Shown here: in pieces, positions 52,791 through 62,178 of the stretch | Position numbering within the stretch: the stretch's first letter is position 1 | Layout of the letters: each line of letters begins with the position of its first letter | Notes under the pieces: model-generated | What the model was told of the DNA's origin: nothing | Database searches by the model: none | Seen by the model: only the letters and a program-made list of their open reading frames with translations | From: a bacterium | GTDB taxonomy: Bacteria; SAR324; XYD2-FULL-50-16 | Direction of reading: 5' to 3' | DNA length: 64,000 nt | NCBI GenBank assembly: GCA_024275165.1 | Contig: JAJRZQ010000003.1 | Span: forward strand, 62,001-126,000 | Translations under genes and position numbers: made by a program

Positions 52791-55700
52791 CTACCAAACC
52801 ACGACCAGCGTGGAAACGCTTTGGTTCCCCCATTGAGCGGTAATGGTCGCTCTTCCCTTTGCCCGTCCGGAAACCAAACCCTTTTCCCCAGGGCGATTGC
52901 TCACCGAAGCAACCTCTGGGGCCGAACTACTCCAAATAACCGCCTCATTGACCTTGAGGCTGCTGATCATCCCCCCGGCGCTGGTAAAAGTCCCTGTCGC
53001 GTTTAATTGCAACCGGCGCAACTCGGCCAGACTGGCGTTTTGAGGGTTGATGCTCAAACCAGATAAATTACGACTTTCTAAAGTAAGGCTGACTGAGCCC
53101 TGCACCCCGCCCCAGTCTGCCCGCACGGGCATCGTTCCGGCGGCGAGGGGGTACAAAAGGCCCTGCTCCCCCTCTTGATTGGAGACGACCCCCACTGTCG
53201 GTGCCGTGGTGGACCAGGTTACCACCTCGGTGAGGTCCTGCACGGTTCCATCGCTGTAGACCCCCACAGCGTGCAAGGGGTGAGACAGCGCCAAGGGAAA
53301 GGTTCCGGCCGCGGGGGTGATTTCAATGCTGCTTAAAGTCGGCGCCTTAATAGCCACCACGCCACCGCTAGCCGATAAAACAGCCCCATGCCGCGCCTGA
53401 ACCTGCAACGAGCTGCTCACCGCCAAAGCCTCTACCACCCCCTTTTGCCCTTTACCGTGCAAGACTTTGGCAGCGGTGGAGGAGGCCGTCCATAAAACCG
53501 AATCGGTGATGTCGCGAATGGTTCCATCGGAAAAGGTTCCCAGGGCTTTGAAGTGGCCCCGACTCCCAACCGTAAGGTTGAAGTTTGTCGGGGTTACTTG
53601 AATCGAAGAGAGGGTTGCCCCATCGGCGTTCAAAGTCGTTGTTCCCTGCGCCGTTCCCAGGCTCGCCGTAATCGAGGCGGCGCTAGCCGCTTTGCGATAT
53701 ACCGCCAAGCCCGCCTCGGCCATGCCGTTTTCCACCGGCACATCGGTGCGTTCTAAAGCGGGGTTTAAGTTCGACCAAGCCACGCTACTCGTTAGATCCA
53801 CCCCCCACAGCAAACCGCCGGAGGTCTTGAATTCACCTAAAGCATGCAGGGGGAGCTGAAACCCCGCGGAAAGCCGATCATACTGAGGGGTCAGATGAAT
53901 CTTGCTGAGGCTGCTCGCATCCACGGTAACGGCCAGGCTCGCTGTTTTGGTCACCGAGGCGTTATCCTTCCAAGAAGCCGTAAGGGTCGCGCTTCCCGCC
54001 CCTAGGGTTTGGGCTACCCCTTGGCTCCCCGGCTGGTTGCTGATCCGAATCACCGCGGGATTGCTGCTGAACCAGGTTGCCTCTTGGGTCAAGTCTTCGT
54101 GGGAATAGGTAGTTCCATTGATAAACTCTCCTTGAGCCTGAAACCGCAAGGTGACCCCAACCGGCAGGGTGGAAACCAAAGGGGTAAGGAATAAATTATT
54201 GTAGGCGTAGCTTGCCGCTGACTTGACCGTTACCGTGGCCGTCCCCGTTACCGTGCCGGAAGTCGCCGTCATGGTCGAAGTTCCCGCCAAGACCCCCGTC
54301 ACCAAGCCTTCACGCCCTACAGCGTTGCTCACCCTAGCGGTCGCAGCGGAACTGCTCGACCAATTCACCGCTGGCGTCATATCGACCGCGTAACTATCGC
54401 TGCCATTGCTGTAGATCCCTATAGCTTTTAGAGGCATGAGCCCCTTTTCACTCATTAGGCTGGAGGGAGTATCCACCGTTAAACTGGTCAGGCTATAGCC
54501 GCTGCTTGAGACCGTGAAATTTGATTTTGCCGAGACCCCTTGACTGATGGCCTGGATGGAAACCGCTCCCGCGCCCAGATAAGTGAGTTTTCCTTTGTGC
54601 CCCCCTTGGTTGCTTACATGGAGAATCGTCTTATCGCTGCTGCTCCACTCCACCCGTTCGGTGACCTCAAGCTTATAGCGAGCCGTACCGTCCAAATAGG
54701 TTCCATAGGCGCGCAATTGTTGCACGGAGCCCGTGGTAAGCTTGCGATCATTCGGAGTCACACTCAAGTCAACCAATTGAGCGGTCGTAGGTAAAACCGT
54801 CAGGGTTAGACTGATGGTCTTGAGCGTATTGGCCCCCGCTGCCGTGATGACCACCGTTCCCGGGGCCACCGCGGTAACCGCCCCCTGGCAGGGGGCCGCG
54901 TTGCACACCGTCGCGATGGTGGAGTCCGAGCTGGTCCAGCTTAAAGAAGAGGTGATCTCTTGATGGGTATAGCTCGAAACCCCATCAAAATAAATCCCCA
55001 CTCCCTTTAAGTAAAAAGTTGAGCCCACCTGCAAAGCCGAAAGAGCCGGTTCAATGGCAATGGAGCTTAAGCTTTGAGTCCCGACCTTCACCGTTGCAGA
55101 GCCACTCGTCGCCCCTAAGGCAGCGCTTAAAACCGAGGTTCCGGCAGCCAAGCCCGTTACCTCGCCACGATACCCCCGAAAGTTGCTGACGGTTGCAGTG
55201 GCTGGGGTCGCGCTGCTCCATAGGGAGCTCTCGGTTAAATCTTGTTTTTTCCCGCTCGCTAAAATCCCCATGGCCTTAAACCGTACCGCGCTTTGAGCCG
55301 CGACATCGCTAAAGCTAGGGGTGAGCCCGAGACTGGAGAGGGTATCGCTGTTAAAAGTGAGGCTGCTGGTGCCGGAAATCTGATTGAAGCTTGCGGTAAT
55401 CTCGGTCGTTCCCGCGCTCACCGAAGTCGCCCGACCGGCGTCTTCATAAGCGTTGCCGATCAAGGCAACGCTTACAGCCGAACTGCTCCAGGTGACATAG
55501 GGGGTTAAATCCACGGTGAGCCCATCCGAATAAACCCCCGTGGCGCTAAATTGAACCTCCGGGGTCAAGGATAAGGCTAAACTGGGCTGGTAAGGAGAGA
55601 CTTCAATCGAGCTGAGCGCGGCATCGGTGATCTCTAAGGTCGTGGTTCCCGTGACGCCTTGGTAGGTGGAGGAAATGGTTACCGTGCCGGGCTGTAGAGG

Positions 55701-56006
55701 GAATAAAGTTCCCCTGAGGTGGTCGCCCCCCGCTACATTGACGATCTTTGCAAGCTGGGTATCCGAAACGCTCCAGCTTGCCTGCTCGGTTACATTCGCG
55801 TCCGCGCTCACCGTATAAACCGCGGTTGCCGTATATTGCACCTGAATGCCTTTGGGCACAATGGAATAAGAAGCGGAGATGGAGATGCTATCTAGTTTGT
55901 CTTCCTTTTTGGTCAAGGAGGACTTACACGAAAAGACCAAAGCCAGGGCCAGGATCAAGCCCAAAAGGCGAAAGAGCTTTCCGGTTCGGTTAGCGCGCTT
56001 TTTCAT
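52791..56006 (-). CDS. BIG2-repeat lipoprotein, 11 repeats (first intact one)
   Basis: A 1071-residue protein with a signal peptide ending LVFSCKSS (lipobox VFSC), then about eleven BIG2 repeats with VTWSSS-type cores and VSNxxGxxG turns. Its fourth repeat again has a cysteine pair (VCNAAPCQG), in the same position as in the 1081-residue paralogue. The stop TAG is followed at once by the tsaC GTG start. Probably a surface or periplasmic adhesive/scaffold lipoprotein. Confidence 0.85.
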   Translation of the reverse strand: MKKRANRTGKLFRLLGLILALALVFSCKSSLTKKEDKLDSISISASYSIVPKGIQVQYTATAVYTVSADANVTEQASWSVSDTQLAKIVNVAGGDHLRGTLFPLQPGTVTISSTYQGVTGTTTLEITDAALSSIEVSPYQPSLALSLTPEVQFSATGVYSDGLTVDLTPYVTWSSSAVSVALIGNAYEDAGRATSVSAGTTEITASFNQISGTSSLTFNSDTLSSLGLTPSFSDVAAQSAVRFKAMGILASGKKQDLTESSLWSSATPATATVSNFRGYRGEVTGLAAGTSVLSAALGATSGSATVKVGTQSLSSIAIEPALSALQVGSTFYLKGVGIYFDGVSSYTHQEITSSLSWTSSDSTIATVCNAAPCQGAVTAVAPGTVVITAAGANTLKTISLTLTVLPTTAQLVDLSVTPNDRKLTTGSVQQLRAYGTYLDGTARYKLEVTERVEWSSSDKTILHVSNQGGHKGKLTYLGAGAVSIQAISQGVSAKSNFTVSSSGYSLTSLTVDTPSSLMSEKGLMPLKAIGIYSNGSDSYAVDMTPAVNWSSSSAATARVSNAVGREGLVTGVLAGTSTMTATSGTVTGTATVTVKSAASYAYNNLFLTPLVSTLPVGVTLRFQAQGEFINGTTYSHEDLTQEATWFSSNPAVIRISNQPGSQGVAQTLGAGSATLTASWKDNASVTKTASLAVTVDASSLSKIHLTPQYDRLSAGFQLPLHALGEFKTSGGLLWGVDLTSSVAWSNLNPALERTDVPVENGMAEAGLAVYRKAASAASITASLGTAQGTTTLNADGATLSSIQVTPTNFNLTVGSRGHFKALGTFSDGTIRDITDSVLWTASSTAAKVLHGKGQKGVVEALAVSSSLQVQARHGAVLSASGGVVAIKAPTLSSIEITPAAGTFPLALSHPLHAVGVYSDGTVQDLTEVVTWSTTAPTVGVVSNQEGEQGLLYPLAAGTMPVRADWGGVQGSVSLTLESRNLSGLSINPQNASLAELRRLQLNATGTFTSAGGMISSLKVNEAVIWSSSAPEVASVSNRPGEKGLVSGRAKGRATITAQWGNQSVSTLVVVW

Positions 56007-56019
56007 GTCGTCCTCTTTT

Positions 56020-57093
56020 TCACTCGGTAATCGTGTATACTTTGGTTTGTACTTGGCCCTTGTAACGGGCGGTAAGGGTAACTGTTCCGGCCTTTAAGGC
56101 CGTTAAACGACCTGAATGAGCCCAGTCATTGGCCACCTGCGCAAGCTGGTCGTCAGAACTGGTCCAGGTTGCCTGTTCGGTCACATCTAAGCTGGTATTG
56201 TCGCTTAAGGCAATATGTAAACTAAGCTGCGCCTCGGCCCCAATGGGAACCCGCGTTTCCAAGGGCAAAATCGTCATCGAAGAGAGACTGGCCGAAGTCA
56301 GGGTATAGCTCGCAAAGGCATAGGTTGTCGGCAAATAGGCCGCTACCGTCTTCACTCCCGCGGTCGTTAGGTACAGGCTCCCCGCAGAGGCGACCTCATA
56401 CCCCGAAACCGCCCCGGTAGAGTACCAGGTCGCCGCGTCGGTCACATCCAGCACGGTGTTGTCGCTTAAAGTAGCCAAGGCCTTAAAGCGCACCACATGA
56501 CCCACCGGTAGGGAGGTCGGGGGAGAAAGAGTCATACTGGAAACCGTAGCGCTGCTCACGCTCAAGGTGGCACTTCCCGCAACCTGCCCTAAAGTCGCCG
56601 TCACCGTAACGGTGCCCGCGCTCAACCCGTAGACCTTCCCCCGCTCTTTCGCGTTCAAGTGAACCTGGGCCACCGCGGTATTGGAGCTGCTCCACAAGAC
56701 GCTCGCGGTTAAATCCTGGGTGCTGCCATCGGAAAACACTCCAATGGCTTTCAACTGCTTGGATAGGTTCGGCAAGGTCACGGGGTTTAAGGGTTGAATC
56801 TCAATGCGGCTCAAGGCCCCTGAAATTTCTCTCACCGCCATGCGCCCGCTGCGGTTGGTGGTTCCCGCCAAAATTTGCCCTTCCCCATTGCCTTTGCGGA
56901 TAAAACTTCCGGCCTTTTCAAAGGGGCGCGGTTGCAGCGCCGCGGTTAAGCTGGTCCACTGGGCCAAATGCCCCACTGCTTGTTTATACCCATTCGAATC
57001 GAGTAAAAAAGCGGAAAAGGAGACCAAGGAATCAAGCATGACTTTGGGCTCTTTCGGGCTGACCTCAAGTCGTTGGTGCGTCCCTGTGTTCAC
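56020..57093 (-). CDS. BIG2-repeat protein, downstream half of a gene split by an in-frame TAA
   Basis: A 357-residue frame with four BIG2 repeats, starting at GTG 57093. It has no signal peptide, and no Shine-Dalgarno is seen before it. It lies in the same reading frame as the gene upstream, separated only by TAA 57102-57100 and two codons. Reading through the stop gives an ordinary repeat junction (RLEVSPKEPK), so this is most simply the second half of one eight-repeat lipoprotein. It may be untranslated, translated by re-initiation, or joined by stop readthrough. Confidence 0.65.
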   Translation of the reverse strand: MNTGTHQRLEVSPKEPKVMLDSLVSFSAFLLDSNGYKQAVGHLAQWTSLTAALQPRPFEKAGSFIRKGNGEGQILAGTTNRSGRMAVREISGALSRIEIQPLNPVTLPNLSKQLKAIGVFSDGSTQDLTASVLWSSSNTAVAQVHLNAKERGKVYGLSAGTVTVTATLGQVAGSATLSVSSATVSSMTLSPPTSLPVGHVVRFKALATLSDNTVLDVTDAATWYSTGAVSGYEVASAGSLYLTTAGVKTVAAYLPTTYAFASYTLTSASLSSMTILPLETRVPIGAEAQLSLHIALSDNTSLDVTEQATWTSSDDQLAQVANDWAHSGRLTALKAGTVTLTARYKGQVQTKVYTITE

Positions 57094-57099
57094 CGTTGC

Positions 57100-58254
57100 T
57101 TAGGTACTCCCCGAGAGGGTGACCGGAACTGTCAAGGCTTGGGTAAAACTGGCGCTGAGGGTACTGCTTCCCGTTGCTTTGGCTTGAGTCAAACTGGGGT
57201 TCATGCTGCCCATGCTCACTACCGTCGGCGCGGAACTCGTCCAAGTCGATTGCTCGGTGACCTCTTTAGCGTAATAGACGCTCCCCACCGAGACCACTGC
57301 CCAGGCCCTTAAATTTTCTTGACTCCCCACCACCCATTGGGGCGCCTGGGGCCAAACCTCCACTTCTTGCAGCGTCCCCGCCACTGCCGTGCCGGTCAAA
57401 CTGGCGCTCAAGCCGCCGATGGAGGCGCTCAAACTGATGGCCCCCGCAGCTGCGGGAGTAAAATAAGCGTTCCCTTTTGGGGTATAACTGAGCGCGCCGC
57501 CGGTCGCGCTCCAATCCACCTGGTCGGATAAATCCCGCACCTGATTGCCCGCATAGACCCCTATGGCCCGCACTCGTTCTGGAATCTTTTCAATCCAAAG
57601 CGTTGAAACAGGCTCTAGGGTTAAGGACAACAGCCCCGCTTGGGTCACCGTAGAAGTCAAGGTCGCCCGCAAACCGAAGAGATCGGCCGTAATCACAGCC
57701 GAGCCTTGAGCCAAAGGGCTTAAGCGGCCTTTGTTCCCCTCGCTGTCGGAAACACTGGCCACGGTTGTATCACTGCTCGACCAACTCGCTAAATTCGAGA
57801 CATCTTGGGTGGCGTCGTTACTCAATACCGCGACCGCGGTCAAGGTGGCGTCTTGATCAATATAATAGCTGCTGCGGTCTGTGCTCACGCTCAGGCCGGT
57901 CACGCCGTAAACCGTTAGGGGAAGGCTTCTGGTCACTCCCTGATAACTGGCGTAAGCCACGACTTTGCCCGGCGCTTTAGCCTGCAACAAGCCGTTTTTT
58001 ACCAAAGAAAACTCCGCTACGGTTTTATCGCTGGTCCACCAGGTGGCCTCGGTGGTCAAGGCCGTTTCGCTCGCGTCTTTACCCACCGCCTTGGCACTGA
58101 ATTGCGTTTGTTCTTGCACCAGCATACTGGTTGAGGCGGGGCTCACCTCCAAATAGGCGATTGGCTGATCATCCGCGGTAACGGCCGCTTTGCGGCAGCC
58201 TAAAAATAAGCCCAAACAAAGCAGTAAAAATATAAAGTCTTTGACTAATTTCAT
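57100..58254 (-). CDS. BIG2-repeat lipoprotein, upstream half of a gene split by an in-frame TAA
   Basis: A 384-residue protein with signal peptide and lipobox-like LFLGCRKA, then four BIG2 repeats with ATWWTSD, ASWSSS, VDWSAT and STWTSS cores. It ends at TAA 57100 in mid-repeat-junction, with four more repeats continuing in the same frame. Together the two halves would give a 743-residue lipoprotein with eight repeats. The upstream neighbour ends 18 bases before its start. Confidence 0.75.
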   Translation of the reverse strand: MKLVKDFIFLLLCLGLFLGCRKAAVTADDQPIAYLEVSPASTSMLVQEQTQFSAKAVGKDASETALTTEATWWTSDKTVAEFSLVKNGLLQAKAPGKVVAYASYQGVTRSLPLTVYGVTGLSVSTDRSSYYIDQDATLTAVAVLSNDATQDVSNLASWSSSDTTVASVSDSEGNKGRLSPLAQGSAVITADLFGLRATLTSTVTQAGLLSLTLEPVSTLWIEKIPERVRAIGVYAGNQVRDLSDQVDWSATGGALSYTPKGNAYFTPAAAGAISLSASIGGLSASLTGTAVAGTLQEVEVWPQAPQWVVGSQENLRAWAVVSVGSVYYAKEVTEQSTWTSSAPTVVSMGSMNPSLTQAKATGSSTLSASFTQALTVPVTLSGST

Positions 58255-58272
58255 GGGTTTAACATAGCCAGT

Positions 58273-61200
58273 TTACCACCGCCATTGCAAGCCGATGTTC
58301 CAGCCTAATTGGTAAAAATCCGGAGTAAGGGATAACTGCGGCATCCGAGGGTTATGAAAAGCCAATATATCTTCTCCACATAGGTCTTGATAAATCCACC
58401 AAGCTTCCACCCCCAAAGCCAGCAGGGTGAAAGCATCATAAATTTTTGCCTTTGCCAGGTGCCGCTTTTCGCTTTCTTGAGCGGCGGTAAGGGCCGCTGC
58501 CTGGCCGGCAAATTGGGTCGGGCTGCTTAAGGTGGCATATCCGGCGACCAGTTGCTCTGCTTCGCTTTGTTTTTGTGCTGCCAATTTTTGTTCCTGTTGG
58601 CCCTGGTACAACCCCAAAGCGAGGAGAGACCCCGTACCCACATGTTTCCAAAAACCTTGGGGTAGGTCGTCCCCCCAGGTCGCCTCATCGGGGCCGGGGC
58701 CTAAAAAGAGGGTGTAGCCCTCCCACAATAACCCGGCGACCAGCAAGGCGTCATAGCTGTTGTTTCGTTGGACGCTGCCTTCCAGTCGGCTCGCGTTGCT
58801 TGCCAATTGAGATCGCACGCTCTGCACCTCTGCGGGGGAGCCGGCGGTCGCGTAGGCGGCAAAAAGCTGCTCCCGCTCGCTTTGAGCGGCCTGATAGTTT
58901 TTTTGCTCCAATAAAGAAAGGTAAAGCCCGCTAAAGGCCAAAAGCAAGGGGGGCACATGCCGGGTTAGGGTCCTTTCTGTTTCTTTGCTCACCCAGGCGT
59001 TCGGGTCTTCGATCCCTCCGGCCAGTCGAGCCTCTTCCTCGGTTAGAATCCGCAACAAATAACTGGATTGGGCAAAGTTGTTTTTATCGTTATAGTCTTT
59101 GCCCTCCCCAAGTTGCACGCTCGCTTCTAGGCGGTAATCCCCCGGGGGTAAATCCGTTGGAATTGTAAACTCTTCACTCCAGTCCTCATCCCCTTTAGAT
59201 CGCAGAGAGTCAAATCTCCGCTCCAACCCAATCGAGGTTCGCGCGTCCCCTGCTGCCACCAGTTGATAAGAAACACTAAAGGCCCCGGCTTGCTCTATCC
59301 CATAATTTTTCAACACAAAATCTTGCTCAAAACTCTTGCCGGGCCACAAGGTCGTTCGCCGGGGGCGACCCTCTAAATCAATGGCCAAATCCAAGGGAAC
59401 CGGAGCAATATAAATCACCAAGCCGCTACTGCCTTGGTTGTTTTCTCGGCTCGCCTCTTCACCTTGGGTGGTTACTTCCGCGATGACCTGGTAACGCCCC
59501 GCGGCAAGATCGGGCAAACGCAAGCTTTTGTTGATTTCCCTTGCCGCTTGTTTGGGCAATAAGGCGGGGAATTCTTCTTCTTTAAAAATGGGGATTTTTT
59601 CCCCCTTTTCACTTTCCAAAAAATAGCGGATTCGATAGGGGCTGCTCTTGGCCAAGCCTTGGTTTAAGGGGCGAATCGCAAGCTCGATATCCATTCCGGG
59701 GTGTACCTGAGGCGGAGCTTTGGCCGCTACCTGGATGTATAAATCAGGCAAGGGCTCGCTGACTTCCAAGTCCATCCCGCTGATTAATTTATTGTCTTCC
59801 AGGCTCCACTCCCCTCGGTTTTCCACCTGCTCAACATGGACGATCAACCTATACTTAGCCGGGATCAAACCCACGGGCAGGGTCAACTTCTTTTGAAACT
59901 TAAAGGGCTCGGCCTCCGCCGCTAAGGATAAAAACCGATCTTTTTCCAAGATGTCAAAATTCATTCCCGCCTCGTTTTGCACAATATAGCTGACCACAAA
60001 ATCGCTGGAGGGCTTTTTCCCACTGTTGTTGACAATGAAGTCGAGGTAAATTTCTTGGCCCGGCTGCAACCCCTTAAAGCGAAAGGGGGTGGCAAAGGCA
60101 ATGCCCAAATCGGGCAACCCCTCTCTACGATGCTTTTCAATAGCCGCAAACAGAGCCTGTAAGGCGGCCTGATTCGTCGCCACCTGTTGCGCCTCCCCTT
60201 CATCTAAATCCGCCTCGTCTTTCACCTTTTCATAAGCTTCCAAGGCAGAGCCTATTGACTTTAAGTCTCGGGTAAGCGACAGTTCTTGCGTCAAGATATC
60301 CAGGTTTTTTAAGAGGTCCGGTTTTGGGGTCTCCAAGGTGTTTTGCGCCAAGAAATGCTCGACCGCTTGGGTATGTTGCTGGAGACCTCGACGGGCCAAC
60401 CCTAAATAATACTCCACCAAGGGGTAGCCGGGCATGAGGTTTTTTAAGGACTGAAAAGCGCTCAAGGCATCGCCGTACTTTTGCTTGTTCAGTAAAGAGA
60501 GCCCCAGGCGTTTAAACTCCTCTGCCAAAAAAGCCTCATCAGACTGCCCCGTGAGCTGGCTCGCCCCTGCCTTAATCTGAGACTTTAACTCTTGATTGAG
60601 GGCTAAGCGCGCTGAAAGACTGATCCGCCCTAAGCTTGCGGTCAACACATTCAACGCCGCCGCATCGTTCCCCTGTTCTGCGTACACCTTGGATAAGGAC
60701 AAGGAAAGGTTTAGGTTTTCCGGTTCTTCTTCCAATTGGGCGTTCAAGGCGTTGGTCACCTCCCCGGCTTGCCCCTGGGCGATATACATGGCAATGGCCT
60801 GATCTCGCTGGGCCAAATCCATCGCCTTTAACTCTTTTGCCTGTGCCAGGCCTGCTTTCGCCCCTAATTTGGGATCGGCGATATTTAAGCTTAAGGCCCC
60901 CAGCTTTGGGATTTGTACAAAATCCGCTACCTTCAGCCCTAAAAGCAACTCCTCTATCGGGGCCTCGGCGAGTTTAGGCAGGTCGGGCACCCCGCTGAAA
61001 ACCGCTCCAGAACGCCCCTCTCCATACTGATTCAAGGCATAAAGGCGGTAATAATAGGTCACCTTATTGCTCAGCCCCTGGTGGACGAATCCGCTTTTGA
61101 CCTGGGGAACGCGCTCCCATTCCCGCGCTTTTTGCTCCTTATCACGGCTCCAGCGCAGGTTATACCCCGTTGCCCCCTTGACCTCTTTCCAAGTCAGAGT

Positions 61201-62169
61201 TAAGCGCCCATCACCGGGTTTGACCTTGGCCTTGGGGCCCCTTGGGGGTCTGGGGTTCGGGGTAACCGCGACCTCATCGCTCAAGTCGCCCAAGCCAGCG
61301 GCCCCTACAGCGGCAATGGCATAATAATAGGGTTTGCCGTTATTTAACCCTTGATGGATAAAGTTGTTTTCTATGTTTTGAATCCGCTTTGCCCGTTCCG
61401 CGCTCACCCCCGGCTGATTGGACCAAAACAGGGTATAACTCCGCGCCCCTTGAATTCGGTTGTAGGAAAGCAATACTTTTTTATTCCCCCCCACGGCGAT
61501 TAAAATGGGCGCCGGAAGTTTGGTAAAAATATGCCCCCCCGTAATCTTCACCAATTTGCCGTTAACCCAAACCCCTACGCCTTGAATATAATCATTTCTC
61601 TGCTTTTTTAAAAGATCGCTCAACTCCTGCTTGCTGCCAAAGTGAATTTCTTTATCCTTTCCGGCCGACCGATCCGAAAGCACTACCTTTTGTTTATCCT
61701 TGAAAAAATCCATGGTTAAATTCTGGTAGTTGCTGCTTTTATCGGCAAAAATATTGTAATCCTTCCCGTACACCTTTAAAATAAGCTGGCGAAAGGGGGC
61801 CTTGAGCAAAAAGGCGGCGGGCAAGGAAAAGGAAAAGTCCAATTCCGACTTCGGCGGAACCACCGGCAGCTTCACCCCCCGCCACCTGCGTTCAACCCCT
61901 CCCTTCAGCAAAAGAATCGCTTGCAGCTCCGCCGGTTTGCTCCCTTGGTTTTTAATGGTGAAGAAAAATTCGAAATCTTGGTTTTCCGCGTTCCAGCTAA
62001 CCCGAATGGGGCTGGTGCTGACAGGAATCAATTTTGCCGCGGGGAGGCGGCCAGGGAGTAAAAGAGCCACTCCCAACATCCATAAGGTCGCGTGCCGAAT
62101 AAACCGCCCCCTGCCCTGAAATAAAAGCTTTTTTATTTTTAGCCAAATCGAGTTCGCTCCCTCAGGCAT
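58273..62169 (-). CDS. Large exported FN3/TPR/CARDB-like protein
   Basis: A 1298-residue protein with an N-terminal signal-like segment (about residues 28-45). Two fibronectin type III domains lie at about 222-315 and 316-405 (VLLSYNRIQGARSYTLFW and LTLTWKEVKGATGYNLRW). TPR-like helices cover about 480-640. Three CARDB-like beta domains follow at about 690-800, 805-915 and 920-1035 (starts LPDLGIAFA, LPDLYIQVA, PLDLAIDLE). The C-terminus holds a tandem pair of similar helical modules (QKNYQAAQSEREQLFAAYAT and QKLAAQKQSEAEQLVAGYAT) with hydrophobic segments, ending GLQWRW. No catalytic motif is seen. It starts 9 bases after the cyclase gene. Confidence 0.75.
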   Translation of the reverse strand: MPEGANSIWLKIKKLLFQGRGRFIRHATLWMLGVALLLPGRLPAAKLIPVSTSPIRVSWNAENQDFEFFFTIKNQGSKPAELQAILLLKGGVERRWRGVKLPVVPPKSELDFSFSLPAAFLLKAPFRQLILKVYGKDYNIFADKSSNYQNLTMDFFKDKQKVVLSDRSAGKDKEIHFGSKQELSDLLKKQRNDYIQGVGVWVNGKLVKITGGHIFTKLPAPILIAVGGNKKVLLSYNRIQGARSYTLFWSNQPGVSAERAKRIQNIENNFIHQGLNNGKPYYYAIAAVGAAGLGDLSDEVAVTPNPRPPRGPKAKVKPGDGRLTLTWKEVKGATGYNLRWSRDKEQKAREWERVPQVKSGFVHQGLSNKVTYYYRLYALNQYGEGRSGAVFSGVPDLPKLAEAPIEELLLGLKVADFVQIPKLGALSLNIADPKLGAKAGLAQAKELKAMDLAQRDQAIAMYIAQGQAGEVTNALNAQLEEEPENLNLSLSLSKVYAEQGNDAAALNVLTASLGRISLSARLALNQELKSQIKAGASQLTGQSDEAFLAEEFKRLGLSLLNKQKYGDALSAFQSLKNLMPGYPLVEYYLGLARRGLQQHTQAVEHFLAQNTLETPKPDLLKNLDILTQELSLTRDLKSIGSALEAYEKVKDEADLDEGEAQQVATNQAALQALFAAIEKHRREGLPDLGIAFATPFRFKGLQPGQEIYLDFIVNNSGKKPSSDFVVSYIVQNEAGMNFDILEKDRFLSLAAEAEPFKFQKKLTLPVGLIPAKYRLIVHVEQVENRGEWSLEDNKLISGMDLEVSEPLPDLYIQVAAKAPPQVHPGMDIELAIRPLNQGLAKSSPYRIRYFLESEKGEKIPIFKEEEFPALLPKQAAREINKSLRLPDLAAGRYQVIAEVTTQGEEASRENNQGSSGLVIYIAPVPLDLAIDLEGRPRRTTLWPGKSFEQDFVLKNYGIEQAGAFSVSYQLVAAGDARTSIGLERRFDSLRSKGDEDWSEEFTIPTDLPPGDYRLEASVQLGEGKDYNDKNNFAQSSYLLRILTEEEARLAGGIEDPNAWVSKETERTLTRHVPPLLLAFSGLYLSLLEQKNYQAAQSEREQLFAAYATAGSPAEVQSVRSQLASNASRLEGSVQRNNSYDALLVAGLLWEGYTLFLGPGPDEATWGDDLPQGFWKHVGTGSLLALGLYQGQQEQKLAAQKQSEAEQLVAGYATLSSPTQFAGQAAALTAAQESEKRHLAKAKIYDAFTLLALGVEAWWIYQDLCGEDILAFHNPRMPQLSLTPDFYQLGWNIGLQWRW

Positions 62170-62178
62170 CGTCGTTGA

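Noticed and set aside
52121..52843. 240-codon plus-strand frame over tsaC
   Set aside because: It is the antisense shadow of tsaC and BIG2 coding sequence; low-complexity Pro/Arg-rich translation, no motif.
48939..58254. CRISPR-like or DNA-level tandem repeat array
   Set aside because: The periodicity is at protein level (about 90 residues, BIG2); the DNA of the repeats is diverged and no short identical repeats with unique spacers are seen.
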